This document shows, in pieces, positions 54,018-63,453 of a stretch of 64,000 nt of DNA (the first letter of the stretch is position 1; every line of letters starts with the position of its first letter). The position numbers and the translations under genes are program-made. Below the pieces are notes generated by a model, which ran no database searches, was not told where the DNA came from, and saw only the letters and a program-made list of their open reading frames with translations. This stretch comes from Bradyrhizobium murdochi (GTDB lineage: Bacteria; Pseudomonadota; Alphaproteobacteria; Rhizobiales; Xanthobacteraceae): NCBI RefSeq assembly GCF_000472965.1, contig NZ_AXAU01000029.1, forward strand, positions 1 to 64,000, in the 5' to 3' direction.

Positions 54018-55604
54018 TCAGGCAACGGCCGACTCCGGGAAGGGAAGATCGGCGATTAACTTGTTCAAATTCTTATTCGCGCGCTTTTGCCCCGCTGGGG
54101 TTGGCATCTCAAACGTAAACGGCGACAAATCTATTCCATCATGCCCCTGCGGAAGTAAGGATACGAGAACTTGGAAGGGTAGATAGGTGATAGCCGCAGC
54201 ATTGATGGATGCGGCAATTGTGCTTTCGATGACCCTGAGCATTTGCGGTTCGATGTTATGAAAACGCAGGCTTTGCTTGCGCTGTTGGGGTGGGAGGGTC
54301 TTCCACGTTTGCCAGAACGCCAACTCATCCATGGTATCGATACCCATGCCGTAGTAATTTGGGGCCACTATAGGCGGTGAACCGATTGCCCAATGTACAG
54401 CCTTGGCCCCGGCGGCAAGGAGCATATTCGTGACAGCCCGACTTGTATCGCCGCGAATGAGGGCTTCATCGGCCATGATTATGGTGCTGTCGGTAACGTC
54501 TTTCTCTGCGACACGATATTTTTGGGTAATAAGAGATTTGCGCTCGCCAACGATACCTATAAGCGTCCGCTGAGAAAACTGTGTTGCGATGAGTTCGTGA
54601 CGTTGGACGATGGCGCCGCTTTCGGCCAGTGATGCAAACAGACCATCAGCATATGGCCCTCCGGTTCGCGGCATAGAAGAAACTATAACATGGGCGGACC
54701 CCACTTCTGCTGCCAGTCTTGGCGCAATAATTTTACCAAGAGCAACCCCGATATTGTAACGGGTTTCGAGATGAGATTGGCGTTTCGACGTGTTTGGGCT
54801 TCCCAGGTAAAGCGTTTCATAGGCGCACAGCCTGGTGTTATGTCCAGCATCGCACAGAGAGCGATCAAGACATACTCCCGTTTTTCCGTTCACGTACTTG
54901 ATGTGGCCTGGTAAAATTTCTTCTGCCTTGCCTTGGAGTCCGACAAAAGCACAGTTTTCCGAAGCAAAAAGCAAAAAGCCGTCATCTGTTTGCATGAATT
55001 CTAGGGGTCGCAGACCATATCGGTTGCGAAAAGCAATGAGATTCCCTTCACCATCCAACAAGAGTGCGCTGACGGCGCCATCGATACGGTTATCGATCTC
55101 CCGAAACAGTCTTTCGTGATTCACCGGCAGACCATGTCGCCAATAATCACTTTCACAAGTGCGCTCAATCAGTTTGAGCAAGAGCTCGGCATCCGTATCG
55201 CTGTCAAAGCGATGCCCTTGGGCGAGCAACTCTTCTCTAAGTTCATCAGCGTTGACCAAGGCCCCGTCTAGCGAAATAGCCAAATGGCGGAAACCGGCTT
55301 TATCGTTGTTAACAGGCTGCACGTCGCTCTCGTGCTGTTCCCTCCTAGACGGACTACTAATGTGTGCAATCGCTGCGTGAGGCCTGAAATTCGCATACTG
55401 TTCATTATAGTCAAAGTTTACTAATTCGCTTGGCGACTGAGACGACCTTATATATTGAACGCGCTTTCCATGCATGTAGGCGGCAAGACCGAAACCCGCC
55501 TGCCCACGAAGTCCAAGTTTCGGAACCATATGCTTGAGCCGATCATAAAGCGTGTGCTGGGAGTGACTTGAAGGCAACAGAAAGGCGCCAGCCACACCGG
55601 ACAT
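54018..55604 (-). CDS. PurF-like amidophosphoribosyltransferase paralogue with altered active sites
   Basis: A 528-residue protein with the PurF architecture: an N-terminal Ntn-type glutaminase domain (residues ~2-250, with LRGQAGFGLA, LLDGEGNLIAFRNRYGLRPL and FASENCAF) and a C-terminal phosphoribosyltransferase domain. The catalytic N-terminal Cys of PurF (MCGIxG) is replaced by Ser (MSGVAG). In the PRPP loop the usual VDDSIVRGTT reads MADEALIRGDT, so the first acidic residue is lost. Other conserved parts (HWAIGSPPIVAPNYYGMGID) remain. It is probably not a purine-pathway enzyme. A specialised transferase or binding role is possible. It is the first gene of the pair with the HAD phosphatase, and its bases are unusually AT-rich compared with neighbours. 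Confidence 0.8.
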   Translation of the reverse strand: MSGVAGAFLLPSSHSQHTLYDRLKHMVPKLGLRGQAGFGLAAYMHGKRVQYIRSSQSPSELVNFDYNEQYANFRPHAAIAHISSPSRREQHESDVQPVNNDKAGFRHLAISLDGALVNADELREELLAQGHRFDSDTDAELLLKLIERTCESDYWRHGLPVNHERLFREIDNRIDGAVSALLLDGEGNLIAFRNRYGLRPLEFMQTDDGFLLFASENCAFVGLQGKAEEILPGHIKYVNGKTGVCLDRSLCDAGHNTRLCAYETLYLGSPNTSKRQSHLETRYNIGVALGKIIAPRLAAEVGSAHVIVSSMPRTGGPYADGLFASLAESGAIVQRHELIATQFSQRTLIGIVGERKSLITQKYRVAEKDVTDSTIIMADEALIRGDTSRAVTNMLLAAGAKAVHWAIGSPPIVAPNYYGMGIDTMDELAFWQTWKTLPPQQRKQSLRFHNIEPQMLRVIESTIAASINAAAITYLPFQVLVSLLPQGHDGIDLSPFTFEMPTPAGQKRANKNLNKLIADLPFPESAVA

Positions 55605-56778
55605 GCTATTTATCCCTCAAAGACGACAATTCATTCGACACTGCGTGTGTCGTGGTTCAACCAAGACTCCGCGTCCCGAGTCCGATCCCTAAGGCAGATG
55701 TATTCCGCCGGCGCCGCGCGACGGAAGCCGTTCTGCTCGCGTTTTAGCAAGGCTCGTGCCAGTGTCTTAGGCGGCGTGCTCGTGCGGGCATATTCGCTGC
55801 GAGTTTTGGAATGCGAGCGTTTTGATCATTCGGCCGCGGTCCGAACTGTTGGATCTACGACACGTTAGCTGAGGCGCGACACGCTTTGCCAAATAGGTGT
55901 CACGAATTGAACGTCCGGAAGCGGCAGCGGCAGCAAGGCGAAAATCGTCCACGATCGCCCGCGATGTCGCGGTGATTGGTTACAAGATCATCGGCCCGGT
56001 GCACCGTATGCGGTCCGCGTGAGTGCGGATCACGCGATCAGAAGGACATGCACCTGACCATGAAAGCTCCGCGGCTTATCCCACGATGGGTTGCTGGGTC
56101 GACCTAACGCTTTCCGGTGGGCGCAACATCCGCTCCGGTTTCGAAGCAATGGGATCGTAGGGGTAGGAGCAGGCGAGCTGCAGATAAATGGTGCCGTTGA
56201 GGTGCTCGGCATCGACCGCGATGTCGCAACCGCCACACTGAGGAGTCGGTATTAACCGAGTGTCTTGGTACAAAACCCGCGTCTCTACCCGAAGAACAAT
56301 AGTCTTTTGTAGAAGAATGCATGGATCACTCCACTAAGAAGACCGTGATACAGCTCTCATAGAATATGCGGTCGGGGCGGAGCGGGCCTGCCGTCCTTGA
56401 ACATCGGTTGCGACAGCCAGACGGCCCTTACCGCCGGTACCGGTGCAGGGCGGCGCCGCTCAGGAATCTGAGCGGTAGCGTTCGGGAATGCTGGGAATTC
56501 GGAGGGATGTTCACAAAGGCAAACTTCCTGGCCGGCACAATGGTCCATCAGGGATCATCAGCACGCAACTGCGGGCCGTCCGGGGGCATTCTGAACTGGT
56601 CGGTCAGCTGGCCGAGCGAAGTGGGATGTCCTCCGCGGTCATTCGCCGGCTTTGAGGTGTACAACGACATTCCGCGGTGGTTCGGCGAGTTGATGCAAGT
56701 TCTCCGGAGCACGATTTCGAAATACGAGAGTCCAATTGTTGCTTCCGCCGGCGTAGAGCTTGGATGATCTAGTGTCTT
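55605..56778. other. 1.2-kb region without a supported gene
   Basis: A minus-strand frame at 56076-56273 (IPTPQCGGCDIAVDAEHLNG, then YLQLACSYPYDP) looks protein-like but is unrecognised. A plus-strand frame at 56366-56767 shows no motif. It likely contains decayed coding sequence. Confidence 0.35.
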
Positions 56779-57561
56779 CTAAGTCCCCCGATAGCTCGGC
56801 GACCGCTTCTCAAAAAAGGCGTTCATTCCCTCTTGCTGATCAGACGTCGTGAATGCGTTTCTGATGGATTGTCGTTCAAACTCTAGACCGACATCAAGCG
56901 GCGTTTGGTAGGCGGCGAGTACAGCCGCTTTAGCCAGTTCCGCGGAACGCGGCGGCTTGTGCGCAATAATTTCGGCAATTTCGAGGGCGCGGCTCTGCGC
57001 CTTGCCGTCTGCCGTGACCTCGGCAACAATCCCAGCCTGAAGGGCTGCGCGCGCAGGGATAGGTTCTCCGGTCAGGATCATGAGCATCGCAAGCGATTTG
57101 CCGGCCACGCGCGTCAATCGCTGGGTTGCTCCATCGCCTGGCAATATCCCAATATTGATCTCCGGTTGCCCGAATCTGGCGCCTTCACCGGCGATCACGA
57201 TGTCGGCCAGCAGCGCGAGCTCGTGACCGCCGCCAAAACAAATCCCCTCAACCGCGGCAACAAGTGGCTTAGGGAAATTGGCAACGTCCCGCCATGCAGA
57301 ACGTCGCGCGTAATTGTCGATGGCTTCGAACCCTCGTTGCCGCATTTCCTTGATATCGGCGCCGGCGGAAAAGGATGCATCGCTGCCAGTAAGGACGACG
57401 CAACGGACGTCATCATCGAGTGCGGCCTTGCGAAAGCAGGCCCCGAGCTCCGCGATCAAATCATTGCTCAGCGCGTTTCGTTTGGACGCCCTATTCAACG
57501 CCAAGAGAACCACATGGGGCAAAGGAGATGAGCAAAGAATGAGGTCAGGCTCGGCGTTCAA
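56779..57561 (-). CDS. Enoyl-CoA hydratase/isomerase family protein
   Basis: A 260-residue crotonase-fold enzyme. The oxyanion-hole segments are ASFSAGADIKEM (residues ~65-76) and AAVEGICFGGGHELALLADI (~103-122), with Glu114-type positions filled by His/Glu in GGGHELAL. Typical downstream blocks are FGQPEINIGILPGDGATQRL and AGIVAEVT. It hydrates enoyl-CoA or isomerises related thioesters. It lies downstream of the LacI regulator on the same strand and close to a family III CoA-transferase, so it probably belongs to a CoA-thioester catabolic block. Confidence 0.88.
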   Translation of the reverse strand: MNAEPDLILCSSPLPHVVLLALNRASKRNALSNDLIAELGACFRKAALDDDVRCVVLTGSDASFSAGADIKEMRQRGFEAIDNYARRSAWRDVANFPKPLVAAVEGICFGGGHELALLADIVIAGEGARFGQPEINIGILPGDGATQRLTRVAGKSLAMLMILTGEPIPARAALQAGIVAEVTADGKAQSRALEIAEIIAHKPPRSAELAKAAVLAAYQTPLDVGLEFERQSIRNAFTTSDQQEGMNAFFEKRSPSYRGT

Positions 57562-57649
57562 CGTAGCACCTTTGCAAGTTTCGGATCGGCGTCATATACA
57601 CTGAAACCGTTTTCGCGAACAGCCGTCCTGCGTGCCAGTTTGCGAGCCG

Positions 57650-58726
57650 TCATCGTGGCCGCCTCGGCAGGCGTTTGGCTGTTCGTGGTGAGTCCGTGGA
57701 CGAGCGCATTACCAGCCGGTAGGGCAACAGGACGCTCTTGGGGACGGGCCTTCCCGCGATCGCATTGATGAGATAGTCGGCTGCGCCGCGGCCGATTTCA
57801 GCAGCGGGAATACTGATTGTCGTAAGCGGCGGATCCACCTGTGACGACAGTTCCACGTCGTCAAAGCCGGTAATTGAAAGCGCCTGCGGCACGCTCAAAC
57901 CCATCTTGCGGGCTTCGGACATCGCTCCGATGGCCAGCGTGTCGGTCGTGCAGATCACGGCGGTCGTGTCCGGATGGTCGGTCAGCAGTTGGCGAAGCGC
58001 GCTTCGTCCTTGCGCGAGCGAGTAGTCGGCCCTGATGACTTGAGTTGGCTGGAGCCGGATACCGGCTTCGGCGAGAGCGCGCTGAATGCCATCGAGTCGC
58101 GCGCGCGAGCGGTCATTCGACGGCGAAATGTTGGCAATTGCACCGAAGCGAACGTGTCCGAGGCTGAGAAGAAATTCAGTTATTTCGCGCGTGGCACGTT
58201 CGTTGTCGATGCCAATGGCGGGGATGCCGCCGCCTGCCTTAGAAACGTAAGTTGTTATGACGGGGACACCAGTTTGCTCTACCAGAGCTCTCAATTCTCG
58301 ACCATGCGAGCCGCCCACCAGCACAATGCCGTCGATGCCACGCTCGATGAGGTTCTGCATCTCCTGCAACTCGCGGCGTTGATTATACTGCGAATTGGCA
58401 ATGAATAATGTATAGCCGCTTTCGCTTAGGCGGTTCTGCAGGGCCTCCACGCCTTCGGCAAAGATGCCAAGGGCTAGCGTCGGAACAATCGCGCCGATCG
58501 TCCGCATGCGTCCCGATTTCAGTGCCCGGGCCGCGCTGTCCGGCGTATAGGAGAGATTGGCGATGTGGCGCATCACTTTGTCGCGCAGTTCCGGCCTGAC
58601 AATTTCTGGATGATTTAGAACCCGCGACACGGTCGCCGGAGATACGTTCGCCTCTCTCGCGACGTCCTCGATCTTCACCCTGGGCTGCGACCGGCCTCTG
58701 GTATCGGCGATCGATCTCTTGTCCAT
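57650..58726 (-). CDS. LacI-family transcriptional regulator
   Basis: A 358-residue repressor starting MDKRSIADTRGRSQPRVKIE at 58726. Longer in-frame extensions are not protein-like. The helix-turn-helix IEDVAREANVSPATVSRVLN and hinge SPTPDSAARALKSGR-like segment (YTPDSAARALKSGRMR) are followed by the periplasmic-binding-type ligand domain (IGAIVPTLALGIFAEGVEAL, ISITGFDDVELSSQVDPPLT). It faces the CoA-transferase gene, so the 300-bp gap between them should hold its operator. It likely controls that gene and the ABC transporter downstream, sensing a sugar-like ligand. Confidence 0.88.
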   Translation of the reverse strand: MDKRSIADTRGRSQPRVKIEDVAREANVSPATVSRVLNHPEIVRPELRDKVMRHIANLSYTPDSAARALKSGRMRTIGAIVPTLALGIFAEGVEALQNRLSESGYTLFIANSQYNQRRELQEMQNLIERGIDGIVLVGGSHGRELRALVEQTGVPVITTYVSKAGGGIPAIGIDNERATREITEFLLSLGHVRFGAIANISPSNDRSRARLDGIQRALAEAGIRLQPTQVIRADYSLAQGRSALRQLLTDHPDTTAVICTTDTLAIGAMSEARKMGLSVPQALSITGFDDVELSSQVDPPLTTISIPAAEIGRGAADYLINAIAGRPVPKSVLLPYRLVMRSSTDSPRTAKRLPRRPR

Positions 58727-59026
58727 CTGATTTGCTCGGATTGGCCCATAACGGGCTGTTAACATCCGTTCGAGGTGAACCACCTGAAGGATTGCTATCT
58801 CAAGCGAGTGTGCAGGAGATCCGTGGTTCTCATTGAACAGTATGTGCGCGTCCAAGCCACATCAAGCAGAGCGCGCCGGCGGCCATGCTCGAAATGTGCG
58901 GCGCTTAACCGGCTTGACGCCGCCGATCGGGGTGCTAAATCTGAAAACGATTTCATAAAATCGGAGAGGGCAGAATGTCCCCGGCATTGGCCCGATATAA
59001 TTAAAGAGAGTCAAGCAAGAACAGTT

Positions 59027-60235
59027 ATGGTCGATCTTCTCAAGGGCGTTCGGGTCCTCAGCTTCAACCACTTCCTGATGGGCCCTATGGGTGTGCAATT
59101 TCTCGCGGACCTTGGCGCGGACGTGATCGCTGTGGAGCCGCCGGACGGCGCCTTCCAGCGGAAATGGGGTGGGGCGGACAAGCAGCTGGACGGTCAATCC
59201 ATGCTGCTTCTGACCGGCAATCGCAACAAGCGGAGTCTGACGCTCGATCTCAAAAAGCCGGATGCGGTTGTCGTTGCGAAAAAACTGATCGCAACTTCGG
59301 ACGTCGTCACTGAGAACTTCCGACCTGGCGTGCTCGACAAGCTTGGGCTTGGATATGAGGACGCCAGGAACATCAAGTCCGACATCATCTATGCCGCAGC
59401 ATCCGGATATGGCCGGGACGGGCCGTACGTCAACCGACCCGGCCAGGACCTCTTGGTTCAAGCTTTGGCGGGCCTTGCTACCATCACGGGAAGCCGCGAG
59501 CACGGCCCTCGCGCCGTGGGTGTTTCGGCAGTTGATCATCACGGCGCTGTTCTCTTTGCGGCTGGAATCCTGGCCGCATTGGTGAGAAAAGCGCGCACGG
59601 GACAGGGGTGTCGGGTCGATGTCAGCCTGCTCTCTGCAGCGCTCGACCTCCAAATGGAGTCCTTCACCTGCTATCTCAATGGGCAAAGACCCAACGACGT
59701 GCGCCAGCCGGGTCCAATCGCAGGATGGTATTATGGCGCACCTTACGGGATCTATGCTACCGGTGACGGGCACATCGCGATCTCGCTCGGATCGCTGGAA
59801 GCGCTGGCAGATGTGCTTTCTATTCCCCCCGATCAGCGCGTTCCCGACACCGAAGCTTATCGGCGGCGCGATCACGCATCGGCAGCAATTGCGGCCAACA
59901 TCGCCAAGCGCACGACATCGGAATGCCTTGCGCTGCTTGAGGCCGGCGGAATCTGGCACGCCCGCATCAACGACTATTCCGACGTCGTCGTCGACCCGCA
60001 AGTAATTCACAACAAGAGCTTCCAGGTCGTGAAAGGGGCGACGGGGACGCCGATTACCCTCGTCAGCCATCCCGTGGTTTATGACGGCAAGGTGCCGGAA
60101 GTACGTTTGCCGCCGCAGAAGCTCGGGGCGCAGACGGAAGAAATCCTTAAAGAGCTCGGCTACGGCGCCCGGCAATTGAAGGATCTCTACGACAAAGGCG
60201 CCGTTGGCTCAGTGGCAGCCTCACAAGGGCTTTAG
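59027..60235 (+). CDS. Family III (CaiB/BaiF) CoA-transferase
   Basis: A 402-residue CoA-transferase starting MVDLLKGVRVLSFNHFLMGP. An upstream in-frame extension to 58775 is rejected because it overlaps the regulator's promoter. The family features are LGADVIAVEPPDGAFQRKWG (residues ~28-47), FRPGVLDKLGLGYEDARNI, and YAAASGYGRDGPYVNRPGQD with the catalytic Asp of the family near the end of that block. It activates a carboxylic acid by CoA transfer, supplying substrate for an enoyl-CoA hydratase such as the one at 56779. Its 3' end is partly duplicated near 61170. Confidence 0.88.
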   Translation: MVDLLKGVRVLSFNHFLMGPMGVQFLADLGADVIAVEPPDGAFQRKWGGADKQLDGQSMLLLTGNRNKRSLTLDLKKPDAVVVAKKLIATSDVVTENFRPGVLDKLGLGYEDARNIKSDIIYAAASGYGRDGPYVNRPGQDLLVQALAGLATITGSREHGPRAVGVSAVDHHGAVLFAAGILAALVRKARTGQGCRVDVSLLSAALDLQMESFTCYLNGQRPNDVRQPGPIAGWYYGAPYGIYATGDGHIAISLGSLEALADVLSIPPDQRVPDTEAYRRRDHASAAIAANIAKRTTSECLALLEAGGIWHARINDYSDVVVDPQVIHNKSFQVVKGATGTPITLVSHPVVYDGKVPEVRLPPQKLGAQTEEILKELGYGARQLKDLYDKGAVGSVAASQGL

Positions 60236-61255
60236 CGACAGCGGCGGCCTGCGAGCGCGCGCAGGCTTTTCGGTCTGCTCTATGCCGCCGTTGCGCGCAC
60301 CCATCATCAGAAAAAAACGCGCTGGAGCAGCAGTTGATCGCGGGGGCCGACTGTGGCTGTCGCATGGCCGGCGCCCGCGTGGTGGCGATCTGGATTTCCA
60401 AGATCCGGCGATCCCCGGTAGGGAAACAGGTATGGCTGCCACTGCAATCGTCTGCAGGCCTTGCTCAAGGTGGGACGTCATGGTGGTCTCCCAGATGGCG
60501 CGGCCCGGCTTTTCCGGAGGTTACCCTCAATGCCGTTCGAGGCATCGTCCAGCTAAGCGCATCAGCGCCGGTGTGAACGCGTCAGCTTGTCAAGACGATT
60601 GATGATGAGCAAACGCGTGCCTTTGCTGCGATGGATCGTTTCACGGTGGGCAGAAAGGCGACCGACAGTGCTTTCCTGCACGATAGCTTCTGAGGGCGCG
60701 TGGTCTTCGCCTTTTCCTGAGATGGACGTCATAGAAATCGCCAACGATGCCGGCGAATGCATATACATCATATCAGTCACGGCGTTTGCGACATTGGCGG
60801 CATCGCCGATGTGGTTTAGCTCGTTTAGCAATGATGTTGGATTCGATGTTCGAGCTGCGGGTTTCCTGGTGGCCTTGTCATCTGCAGACTTCGGTCAGGG
60901 ATGTCTGCACTATTCTTCCAAAGATAGAGCGAAGCCGCGCCAACTTTAGTACAGCTCTGCGAACACTTGTACCTTCGGCAACCGCGCGCAGGGGCTCGCA
61001 GAAATGCGTTCACTTGTCACCGCGAGAGGCGATTGTGCGTCGCAGCGAACGGATCGCGCTATCCAGACGCCGATGTAGCGCAAGAAAGTACAAGAAATTC
61101 GGAAAGCCGTCCTAACTCGTTGCGCTCTGTTCGCCAATACTTTCGTTCAACCGACGTTAGTTCTTTACAACAGGGCGCCGTTGGCTCTGTGACATCTCTC
61201 AAGTGAACAAGAACAAGCTTCTGCAGAAGCACGCTTTGCCTGGAGGAGGAAAACC
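60236..61255. other. Gap with decayed sequence before the ABC operon
   Basis: Minus-strand residues RSKGTRLLIINRLDKLTRSH near 60565-60640 resemble the catalytic-domain end of serine recombinases, and plus-strand 61165-61206 repeats the end of the CoA-transferase gene. A tts-like GTCAGCTTGTC at 60582 lies inside the recombinase-like stretch and is not accepted. The rest is unrecognised. Confidence 0.35.
61165..61206 (+). pseudogene. Duplicated 3' tail of the CoA-transferase gene
   Basis: The end of the CoA-transferase gene (GGCGCCGTTGGCTCAGTG near 60198-60215) recurs at 61172-61189 with one change. The flanking codons read LQQGAVGSVTSLK-stop against YDKGAVGSVAASQGL-stop. It suggests a lost second copy of the transferase gene whose body has been replaced by the intervening sequence. 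Confidence 0.5.
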
Positions 61256-62551
61256 ATGCGAATGGAAAATAAGCTCGCGCGCGCGCTTCTTGTCGGCGCC
61301 TTTAGTGCCTTTTGCGCTTCGACAGCGGCGCAAGCGGAAACAGCGCTGAGCATCTGTTACATCAATCATCCGGTGCAAGTCGCAAACGTCGCGATCCTGG
61401 AGAAATGGGCAGTCAAGCAAGGTGTCAAGCTGAATAAGACGGTAACTTCCTATGCCGTTTATTTGCCGAAGATCACCCAGATGTTGACCTCCGGGGCCAA
61501 TGACCAATGCGACATCATCTGGAACAATGACGACTGGGGACAGGATCTCGCCCAATATCTTGAACCGCTTGAGGATGTTCCCAATGCGCGCAAGGTCGAG
61601 GTGGGGCAGCTTGAGCCGTTCCACACTGCCGACGGAAAGACGACGGCGGTATCGATGACGACCACGGCCGGCATTCTGTTTTATCGCACCGATCTCATTT
61701 CCGAGGCGGAATTGCCTAAGACATGGGACGATCTCGTCAAGATCAGTCAGACCCTGCAGTCCGAAAAGAAGGTGAAGTGGGGTTATGTCGGCGGCATGAG
61801 TTACACCAACACTTTCTTCAGCTTCTGGTGGACGCTCTGGAACAACAGTTGCGACATCTATGCACCCGCCTATGAGCGAGACAACAAGAAGCTTGCGGCA
61901 AACGGTTGGAAGCCAATGATCTACTCTCCTTGCCAGGTGCAGACTGCGGAGTTTTGGTGGGATGCTCTCAATAGCAAGAAGATAAGCCCGCCCGGCATGA
62001 CGACCTATTCGCGCGATGAGGCAAATGCGATCTTCCAGGCCGGTGACGCCGCTTTTACTGTGGCCGATACTACTTTCCTCGGCTCCTTCAATAACTCCGA
62101 GAGATCATCGGTCGCAGGAAAGGTCGGCATTGCGCCATTTCCAGTTGGCCCCATGAGCAATGGCGTCCACACCTGGATAGACGTGTGGGGCTGGTCAATC
62201 CCCAAGACTCTTCCGAATGATCGCAAGACGGCGGCCAAAAAGCTGCTTGGCGCCATGCTCGGCGATCCCGACGGTCAGATCGAGCAGTGGAATCAGACCG
62301 GAGGCCCGCCGCCGAACACCGACGTCTGGCGCACACTCGAAAAGAAGGACGCGACCTGGCGCAGGCTCCACACAATCCTGTTCAAGCCTGATCATGTTCA
62401 TGCTGCCTACTATTTCCGCAACTGGGCGACTGTGCACAAGGTCTATTCGGACACGCTGATCCGCGCGATGAAGGGCAAGCGTGAGGACATTGCTGCTACC
62501 CTTAAGGCCGGCTCCGATGCCATCCATGCCGGCGCTACGGTCAACGATTGA
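61256..62551 (+). CDS. Sugar-type ABC transporter substrate-binding protein
   Basis: A 431-residue exported protein with a strong TGGAGGAGGA ribosome-binding site. The signal peptide (LARALLVGAFSAFCASTAAQA) is followed by an extracellular-solute-binding family 1-like body: LPKITQMLTSGANDQCDIIW, TAGILFYRTDLISEAELPKT, WWDALNSKKISPPGMTTYSR, AIFQAGDAAFTVADTT. Such proteins bind sugars or polyols for CUT1-type importers. The permease genes follow directly, so it is the first gene of the transport operon, probably under the LacI regulator. The true ligand cannot be named. Confidence 0.88.
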   Translation: MRMENKLARALLVGAFSAFCASTAAQAETALSICYINHPVQVANVAILEKWAVKQGVKLNKTVTSYAVYLPKITQMLTSGANDQCDIIWNNDDWGQDLAQYLEPLEDVPNARKVEVGQLEPFHTADGKTTAVSMTTTAGILFYRTDLISEAELPKTWDDLVKISQTLQSEKKVKWGYVGGMSYTNTFFSFWWTLWNNSCDIYAPAYERDNKKLAANGWKPMIYSPCQVQTAEFWWDALNSKKISPPGMTTYSRDEANAIFQAGDAAFTVADTTFLGSFNNSERSSVAGKVGIAPFPVGPMSNGVHTWIDVWGWSIPKTLPNDRKTAAKKLLGAMLGDPDGQIEQWNQTGGPPPNTDVWRTLEKKDATWRRLHTILFKPDHVHAAYYFRNWATVHKVYSDTLIRAMKGKREDIAATLKAGSDAIHAGATVND

Positions 62552-63453
62552 TGACCGCTCGTTCCACGAAATTTGGATTCGATGAGAGAGAGCGCTTCAT
62601 GCTTTTTCTCATCGCGCCGGCTGGGATCGTTCTCGTTTGTTTTGAGATCATTCCGATCATGATCGGAATGAATGCAAGCTTCCGCGAATGGTCGCTTGTT
62701 AACCCGCAAAGGACCTGGGTCGGACCGAAGCAGTACATCGCCGTCTTCACCGACCCTGTATTCTTGAAGATGGTTCTACCCAATACGTTTGTCCTGATGA
62801 TCCTCTCGGTCGGCGTATCCCTTGCACTCGGCTTAGCACTGGCATCATTGCTCAACCGTCCGTTCTTTGGTCGGGCAATTATGCGGACCATCATCCTACT
62901 GCCGCTGACGATTGCGCCTGTTATCACCGCGACCATGATGAGGTGGTCTTTCAACGATCAGTTTGGTGTAATTACTATTTTCCTCTCATACCTGGGCCTT
63001 CCCGATGTCGCCTGGCTCTCCGATCGCTGGCCGAGCTTTGCGCTGGTCATCATGACAGACATATGGATCTGGACACCGTGGTTCACCATCATCATGCTGG
63101 CCGCCATGCAGGGACTGCCGCCCGAACCCTTCGAGGCTGCGCGGATCGATGCCGCAACGCCGTGGTGCATCTTCAGGCGCGTTACGCTCCCAATGTTGCG
63201 TCCAGTGATCATCGTCTGTGTCCTGATCCGCGCAATTGACGCGTTCCGCACCTTCGACCAGGTCTGGATCCTGACTGGCGGCGGGCCTGCCCGATCAACG
63301 GAAGTGTTCAGCGTCTACGCCTATGTCCTGGCTTTCGTGGATTTGGACATCGGTCGCGCCGCGGCCGCTGCCGGGATCGGCGCGCTCATCATGCTGTTTG
63401 TTGGGGTTGGCCTCTATAGGCTCGTCAACCGGAGCATGGAGGTGTCGCGATGA
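62551..63453 (+). CDS. Sugar ABC transporter permease (MalF-like)
   Basis: A 300-residue inner-membrane protein with about six membrane segments, starting at FMLFLIAPAGIVLVCFEIIP and including NTFVLMILSVGVSLALGLAL and TIILLPLTIAPVITATMM. The EAA loop for ATPase contact is EAARIDAATPWCIFRRVTLP. Its ATG overlaps the binding-protein stop by one base, so the genes are coupled. It pairs with the following permease to form the CUT1-type channel. Confidence 0.9.
   Translation: MTARSTKFGFDERERFMLFLIAPAGIVLVCFEIIPIMIGMNASFREWSLVNPQRTWVGPKQYIAVFTDPVFLKMVLPNTFVLMILSVGVSLALGLALASLLNRPFFGRAIMRTIILLPLTIAPVITATMMRWSFNDQFGVITIFLSYLGLPDVAWLSDRWPSFALVIMTDIWIWTPWFTIIMLAAMQGLPPEPFEAARIDAATPWCIFRRVTLPMLRPVIIVCVLIRAIDAFRTFDQVWILTGGGPARSTEVFSVYAYVLAFVDLDIGRAAAAAGIGALIMLFVGVGLYRLVNRSMEVSR

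Noticed and set aside
58862..60175. 437-codon antisense frame over the CoA-transferase gene
   Set aside because: No domain recognisable, and it overlaps an intact family III CoA-transferase on the plus strand.
60582..60600. tts-box-like GTCAGCTTGTCAAGACG
   Set aside because: The first half matches but the second half does not. No effector-like gene follows, and the bases also read as the end of a serine-recombinase-like fragment on the other strand.
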